DNA from: Erodium maritimum
Taxonomy: Eukaryota > Streptophyta > Magnoliopsida > Geraniales > Geraniaceae
Reading direction: 5' to 3'
Assembly: GCA_963921825.1 (NCBI GenBank)
Contig: OY997590.1
Coordinates: forward strand, 42,239,039-42,303,038
DNA: 64,000 nt
Position numbers and translations under genes: made by a program. This document shows, piece after piece, positions 58,150 through 64,000 of this stretch; positions within the stretch are counted from its first letter, which is position 1, and each line of letters begins with the position of its first letter. Under the pieces are notes generated by a model that did no database searches, was not told the DNA's origin, and saw only the letters and a program-made list of their open reading frames with translations.

Positions 58150-61100
58150 TCATTACCTGAAGTGTCATTAACTGTTGAGAAGAATATCAGGGATCTGGGA
58201 TCCGAGGATATTCTGATGGACAACAAGGGAATTGGAAGTGGCAAGGGCGGGGCCCATGCACACTTGGCGGGAAAGATGAGACACATAAGAATGTATGCTT
58301 CTACTACCAACAGCCTGGTCATTGGAACCGGGATTACAGGAAGTTCACGGCTGATCTGAAGAAGGGCAGTGGTACTACGCCTTCATCAAATAGCCTGGAT
58401 GATCTGAAGAAGGGCAGTAGGACTACGCCTTCATCAGGAAACCTGGATGATCTAAGGAAGGGCGGTGAGACCGTGCCTTCATCCGGTATTAACTCTATAG
58501 AGCTACATCTCCCTACTTCCAAAGATTCATGGGTATTAGATACCAGGACTAAATCTCACACATGCACTAACATATAGTGGCTGAAAGTAGGAGAGGTTTT
58601 GAAAGCACGGAGTGGACCTCAGAGTTGTGGCAACTGTTGTAGGATCCATGAGTCTTGCTTTGCCAAGTGGCCTTGTCTTAGTATTGTATAATGTATATTG
58701 CATACCTACTTTTAGTAGGAATATTATATCTGTATCCATGTTTGACAAGGAAGGATATAATGTTAATATTGGAAATGGAATTTTCAATGTTTTATGCAAT
58801 GATATGTTTTATGCTAGTACTAACTTGGTTGGAGGATTGTACATATTAGATATGGGTAACAATGACTCTCAAGTTCTATATATTAGGTTAATACCAAGAG
58901 GTCTAAATACAACGATTTAAACCTAACTCTGTTATGGCACTGTCATTTGGGCCGCATAAACAAGAAGCGCCTATCAACACTTCAGAAGTGCGGGCTTTCA
59001 GGTCCATTCGAATTCCATTCGATCGATACGTGCAAGGCTTGTTTGATGGGAAAAATGACTAAAGCTCCCTTTATCGACCGCGATGAAAGGGCGGGTGAAT
59101 TATTGGGGCTGATACACTCGAATGTGTGTAGACCAATAAGTTCACTTGCAAGGAGGGGTTTTAGCTACTTTATCACATTTACTGATGATTACAGTAAATA
59201 TCGTTATGTCCATTCGGTGAGACATAAGTCTGAAACTTTTGATAAATTCAAAGAGTTTAAGACTAAAGTAGAAAACCAGCTCGACAAAGGTATTAAGGCA
59301 CTTCGATTGGATCGAGGTGGAAAATACTTGACCACGGAGTTATTAGATTATCTAAAAGAGAATGGGATCCTTTTGGAATGGACTCCTCCTTGGACATTGT
59401 AGTTGAAAGGTGTAGCCAAGCGGAGAAATCGGACATTGTTAGACAATGTTCCGTTCCATGATTAGTTGGAATGATCTCCGAATCTCTTTCTGGGGTTATG
59501 CTCTAGAGACGGTCGCATTCATAGTGAATCGTGCTTCGACGAAGGGTGTGGAAGGGACACCATTTTAAAAATGGTACGGGATGATGCCCGCTTTGTCCTT
59601 CCTAAATATTTTTTGTTGCGAGGCTTATGTGAAACATTTGGTTTCAACAAAGCTCGAACCAATATCTCAGATATGCACCTTCGTGTGGTATCCCAAAGCA
59701 ACAAGGGGATACTACTTCTACAATCCCAGTGAGAACATGGTGTTTGTTGCTTGGGGTGGGGTCTTTATGGAAAAGGAGTTTTGTTTCCAAAGACTTCATT
59801 GGGAGGACTGTGCATCTCGAAGAAATTCAGGACGGTACAGATCTGTCTAAACCAATTGACAACCCAATAAAAAGGAACCAGAGATTGTCGTAGAGTAAGA
59901 ACCAATTCCTGTTACAATTCCGGAAGGTCTAAGGAGATTTGAAAGGATCAATCTTCCACCTCCAAGATATGGTATCCGGAGGTGACAATAAAGTCATGGT
60001 GGATCACGATGATCCAGCCACCTTTCAAGAAGTCGTGGATAAGCCCGACTCCGAGTTATGGCTGGGAGCCATGAGGGAGGAAATGCAATCCATGTCGGAC
60101 AACCAAGTCTGGGAACCGGTTGATCCCATCAATGGTGTGAGGAACATCGGATGCAAATGGATCTTCAAGGTGAAGATGGACATGGACGACAACCCTCTAA
60201 CCTACAAAGCTCAACTGGTGGAGAAAGGTCATAGGCAGATCCAATAGGATTGAATATGAGGAAACCTTCTCCCTAGGGGCTATGGTCAAAATCGATCCAA
60301 ATTCTTCTTTACATAACTACGTATCATAATTACGAGATATGGAAAGTGGATGTCAAAACCGCTTTCCTAAATGGAAGTTTGACTGAGGACGTTTTATGTC
60401 TCGGCCACAAGGTTTTGTCGATCCGAAGAATAAGGGAAAGATTTGTAAGTTGTTGAAATCCATTTATGGATGGAAACAAGCTTCCCGGTGTTGGAACCTT
60501 TGTTTTGATGAAGCTGTAATTGGATTTGGCTTAATCAAGAACGAGGATGAATCTTGCGTTTATAGAAGGCTAGTGGGAGCAAGATTACCGTTCTGGTGCC
60601 CATTAAAAACGACATCCCAACCTTACACGAGACTAAAGCTTGGTTGAGGAAGTGTTTTTCAATAAAGGACTTAGGCGATGCTTCCTATATCTTAGGGATT
60701 AAGATATGTAGAGATTGAACCAGGAGGGTCTTGGATTTAAGTCAGGGAACCTATGTGAACAAGGCATTTAGTAGGTTCTCAGTGCTCGATTCAGAGAAAG
60801 GACTCTTACCCACTAGTCATGGCATTCCTCTCAGCAAGACTCAGTGTCCAAAGACACCTGATGAGCTGAAAAGGATGATGCGAATCTCATGCGCCTGGGG
60901 GCAGGATAGATCATATATGCCATGACATGCACGAAACCGGACGTCTCGTAAGCCTTATGTTGTACCAGTAGACATCAGTCTAACCCGGAGGACAGATGAT
61001 ACTGAACTAGTCGTCGAAGGATAAGTAGACGCTAGTTTTCCAAGACAAATCCAGATGACTTTAGAAGTCAGTTAGGATATGTGTTTACGCTAAATGATGG

Positions 61101-61490
61101 AGCTTTAGCTGGGAAAGCGTAAAGCAAGATACCGTCGCCGAATCTACGACAGAGGCCAAGTACATGGATGCTGCAGAGGCAGCTAAGTAGGCTATGTGGA
61201 TTTGGAAATTCAAGGCAGGGTTGGGTGTAATTAAAAACCCATCCAGCCCGGTGAATCCTTTTTGCGACAACACAAGGGCCATTGCACAAGCTAAAAGCCC
61301 AGATCGCATACCAAATCCAAACATGTACTACTGCGTATCCACCTAATCAGAGAAATAATGAACTAAGGTGAAGTGAAGATAACCTATATTGCAACAGATG
61401 ATAACATAGCCAACCCCTTGACTAAGGTAGTGTCCCTGCCTAAACATGTTAGACATGTAAAGTTGATGGGGACATATTGGAGTTTAGATT
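58150..61490 (+). pseudogene. Copia gag-pol region, 55375 copy (broken fossil)
   Basis: A gag remnant with the same DDLKKGS-type tandem repeat lies at about 58350-58480. GAG_pre-integrase at about 58940-59070 (MGRINKKRLSTLQKCG, CKACLMGKMTKAPF), integrase core about 59080-59400, RT about 60000-60660 (WIFKVKMDMDDN, LLKSIYGWKQASRCW), RNase H about 61140-61490. Several breaks are present, some shared with the copy at 25333. Confidence 0.88.
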
Positions 61491-61512
61491 GGAACTAGGG
61501 CAAGTGGGAGAT

Positions 61513-63200
61513 TGTTAGCCTTAATGCCCGTAGTTCAATCCTAAATGTCCAAATGTATATATCATTGTTAGCAATAAAATTAAAGAGGCTTTATATTACT
61601 TATGTGTTGGAGTAATATATCGATGTGTGCTCTGATCTATGCCCACAATGCGAATAGAACCATAGATCGAGATAGATCACACTCGATGGGTCCCTAGTCA
61701 ACAAAGCTTCACTAGAAGCGACTAGTATGAAAGATGGCTCTTTATGGCTTACGTTCTGTTAGTCATTGGAATGGGATTCCGGAGTCTGATCATAGATATC
61801 ATGTGGGACATGATATTGGAAGACCCGACATTAATATGTGCCATAGATCAAGTCATGAACATATTCATTGTCGTAGCTTGTTATGCATCCTTAGACCAAG
61901 GAGTCTTTGTGATTGCTATGTAGTCAACAACTGATTTTGACCTCAGCCTAACGTTGTCCGTAACAGGGCTTCCATAACGGACAAGATTAGCTTGGGGACG
62001 GGCTACATGAGTGACACGAAAGACGGCTAAGAGATTTATCCCTCATACTAAGGTATGAGAAAGATATCGGTTCTCGGCCGCTTGATCGAGAGTGACTGAA
62101 AGAATAGCATGGCCATGCACATGATACTAGGTATCATATATTCAGTCATCTCACATATCAAGGAACATTGATTGAGAATAATAAGGATGACGACTCTATG
62201 CCTTATCTCAATCAAGATATCGGAGATAAAAGGATAATGACAGGGACGACGGAAAGGTTAGAATCGACAGGGTCGATTCATTATGCAGTGTCAGGCAATA
62301 CTAAAGTCTCGTTAGTTGCCACTTAAATAGGATCAAGTAAAATGGGATTTTACGTTGATCTATTGACATGCATAAACCTAAGGGTCACACCGGAGGGTGA
62401 AACTCATTGACACATTTACGGAGAATGGCCAAAAGGGAGTTGTCTCGGGACATGACCAAAACTGGGTTTTGGGTCATGTGCCCGTAAGTGAATAGGACTT
62501 TACGGATCGAGACAAGGCTTGGAGTATTGGGATTGATCGCATCGGATAATGTTGGACATTTCCGGTATGGAAGGCTTGGAGGCGATGAGCGAATCACGGG
62601 ACCTCGTTGGAAATGGCCACGGGCCATGTTCCAAGAGGCCCATGAAAGGCCCATGCAACCAAGGCCCATGGAACTAATTAATCAAGTCTTGATTAATTAG
62701 TACTAAGTAAGCAAGACAAGGATTAAGGTTTTAGTGATTCACCACCTAACCCAATCTTGTATTTCCATACTTTGTCCTATTTACACCTTACTTGTCACCA
62801 TGCTTGGCTCATGTCTTTAGTTGGACAAGTATGGGGTTTGTTATGTTTAAGTCATCTTTTTTCAACATAACAAACACAAGACAAGAATAGGAAACACAAC
62901 TTCTCCCTCCTCTCCCTTGCTATTTCGGGTTTGGCAAGCTCCCACCTCCAATTTTGTGTTCTTGAGTCCTCAAAGAGAAGAACTACGTGGCTTTGATTCT
63001 CATGTGGATACGTAGGCATCTTGGAGACTCAAGCCAATCATTCGTTAATCGGTGTTCTTGTTTTCGTAAGAAATAGTGCTGAATTTTTCTCTTGTGAATC
63101 CATTCTTTATTAGTTATTTCATGGTTTTAATCGTCTCTTGGTTTTCATTGATTTTCCGTTGCGAGTTGGTTCATCTCCAGCCCTACCTCGAGACCCAACT
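61513..63200 (+). repeat. 3' LTR of the 55375 Copia A element
   Basis: TGTTAGCC to GACCCAACT, 1688 bp, followed by ATATA. Confidence 0.95.
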
Positions 63201-63205
63201 ATATA

Positions 63206-63503
63206 TTGTGAGATTGTGAGTTTTCGTTCAAGGGCTTTTAGTTTGTCTAGTTGTGGATCAATCTTTTTCATGTGGATACCGTTAGAGGACGAACACTTGG
63301 GCACCTACAACAATACTTCCAAAGGTCCATGTCTCGAACCACTTGATTCCAAAATAGCCTTTGCTAAGGTAATTATTATTCAATTTTGCACAGATTAGTA
63401 ATTACATGAATAGGTTATCTAGGCTAAAAGTATAGGTTCTCAAAAAAAGTTCATAAAATCTTGTTTTCCGACGTGTTAATGTAACACATCATATACTCCA
63501 ACA
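63206..63503 (+). repeat. Second-family Copia LTR, 3' piece
   Basis: Ends ATACTCCAACA, followed by the ATACT duplication at 63504-63508. It contains the conserved CATGTGGATACCGTTAGAGG region of plant Copia LTR ends. Confidence 0.8.
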
Positions 63504-63508
63504 ATACT

Positions 63509-63724
63509 TCCATTCAATGGACAATTATAATATAAAACACGGATGTCGTGATCAATATAAAGATATGTATGCAAGCTTGAAGGATCTATTCGTTGATTCA
63601 ATAAAGTGTTTTACGGAGTTTAGGAATTCTCGTTCTGATAATAAGTCAAAATATTTGATTTTATCAAGAACAAGAATAAACTTTGTAAGTAAGAAAGAGG
63701 TTAGTGGGAGCACGATCTTATACA
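63509..63724. other. Spacer, nothing recognised
   Basis: About 215 bases between the second-family LTR and the last Copia A LTR. An open frame (63517-63756) reads into the LTR and is not credible as a gene. The ancestral site should continue leftward at 46399-46827. Confidence 0.5.
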
Positions 63725-64000
63725 TGTTAGTCTTAGTGCCCGTAGTCCAATCGTAAATGTCCAAATGCAAATATCATCGTTAGCAATAATATTAAAGCGG
63801 CTTTATATTACTTATGTTTTGGAGTAATATATCGATGTGTGTTCTGATCTATGTCCACCCTGTGAATAGAAACCATAGATCGAGATAGATCACACTCGAT
63901 GGGTCCCTAGTCAATAAAGCTTCAGTAGAAGCGACTAGTATGAAAGATGCCTCTTTATGACTTACGTTCAGTTAGTCATTGGAATGGGATTCCGGAGTCT
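63725..64000 (+). repeat. Copia family A LTR, start only (cut by window edge)
   Basis: TGTTAGTCTTAGTGCCC at 63725, then the family A LTR sequence to the end of the window. Whether it is a solo LTR or the 5' LTR of an element cannot be seen. Confidence 0.93.

Larger units (their letters stand above)
55375..63200 (+). mobile_element. Copia family A element, TSD ATATA
   Basis: 5' LTR 55375-57062 and 3' LTR 61513-63200, both 1688 bp. TSD ATATA at 55370-55374 and 63201-63205. PBS TGGTATCAGAGC at 57064-57075. A hand count gives roughly 80 differences between the LTRs (near 5%), or about 1.5-2 million years at a commonly used plant rate of 1.3e-8 per site per year. The internal region is shorter than in the copy at 25333 and the coding regions are broken in several places. 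Confidence 0.96.
46833..63503 (+). mobile_element. Solo LTR of a second Copia family hosting three insertions, TSD ATACT
   Basis: The left end TATTGGGTTTTGTGCCCTAG and right end ATACTCCAACA are typical Copia LTR termini. They are flanked by ATACT at 46828-46832 and 63504-63508. Its pieces are 46833-47072, 51881-52570, 55029-55374 and 63206-63503, together about 1.57 kb once each TSD is counted once. The last piece has the CATGTGGATACCGTTAGAGG and ACTTGGGCACC stretch seen near the end of plant Copia LTRs. No PBS or internal region follows, so it is a solo LTR. Confidence 0.88.

Overview
This window is intergenic heterochromatin-like DNA from a flowering plant, most likely a eudicot; the species cannot be told from the sequence. 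The evidence is Copia retroelements with a plant initiator-Met tRNA primer site, long LTRs ending in GGGGCGTGACA like those of plant chromovirus-type Gypsy elements, plant L1-type LINEs with RRM or DUF4283 ORF1 proteins and a zf-RVT ORF2 tail, and one plant glycine-rich protein gene. Nearly everything is transposable-element sequence, inserted one piece into another. Most insertions can be ordered because their target-site duplications (TSDs) are still readable.

Layout. 1-2551: 3' end and 3' LTR of a Copia element (family A), sitting in a LINE tail (2552-2921). 3320-4359: a 1.0 kb retroposon with a 14-bp TSD. 5264-13690: a minus-strand, 5'-truncated LINE split by a Gypsy solo LTR (6115-11975, TSD CCCAG), which is itself split by a second solo LTR of the same family (7944-10879, TSD CCATG). 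14108-21250: another LINE tail, then a decayed LINE ORF1-like gene interrupted by a minus-strand Gypsy solo LTR (15402-18583) and a Copia solo LTR (18877-20544, TSD GTATC). 21470-22120: a compact glycine-rich secreted-protein gene on the minus strand, with TATA box, 5'-leader intron and poly(A) signal; it is the only convincing host gene. 22240-23383 and 43204-43837: two arms of a decayed minus-strand plant transposase-like gene, separated by a LINE.

23394-43203: a plus-strand LINE. Its ORF1 is split by a very young Copia A element (25333-33780, TSD AATGA, LTRs identical by eye). Its 3' UTR is split by a Gypsy solo LTR (38805-43003), which carries a minus-strand Copia A solo LTR (41226-42865, TSD CGTAG). 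43838-46398: an old diverged Copia LTR carrying a 1.3 kb LINE-tailed retroposon with a 16-bp TSD. 46833-63503: a solo LTR of a second Copia family (TSD ATACT, 16.7 kb apart) hosting three later insertions: a minus-strand Copia A element (47073-51875, TSD TGACT), an ORF1-only LINE derivative (52571-55011, 17-bp TSD) and a plus-strand Copia A element (55375-63200, TSD ATATA). 63725-64000: the start of another Copia A LTR, cut by the window edge.

No coherent gene system is encoded. The observations most worth following are the recent movement of a Copia family whose coding regions are broken, the dense set of perfect hairpins in that family's LTR, a hairpin plus acceptor-like block shared by two Gypsy LTR families, and several LINE-like retroposons that lack ORF2 but have clear TSDs.
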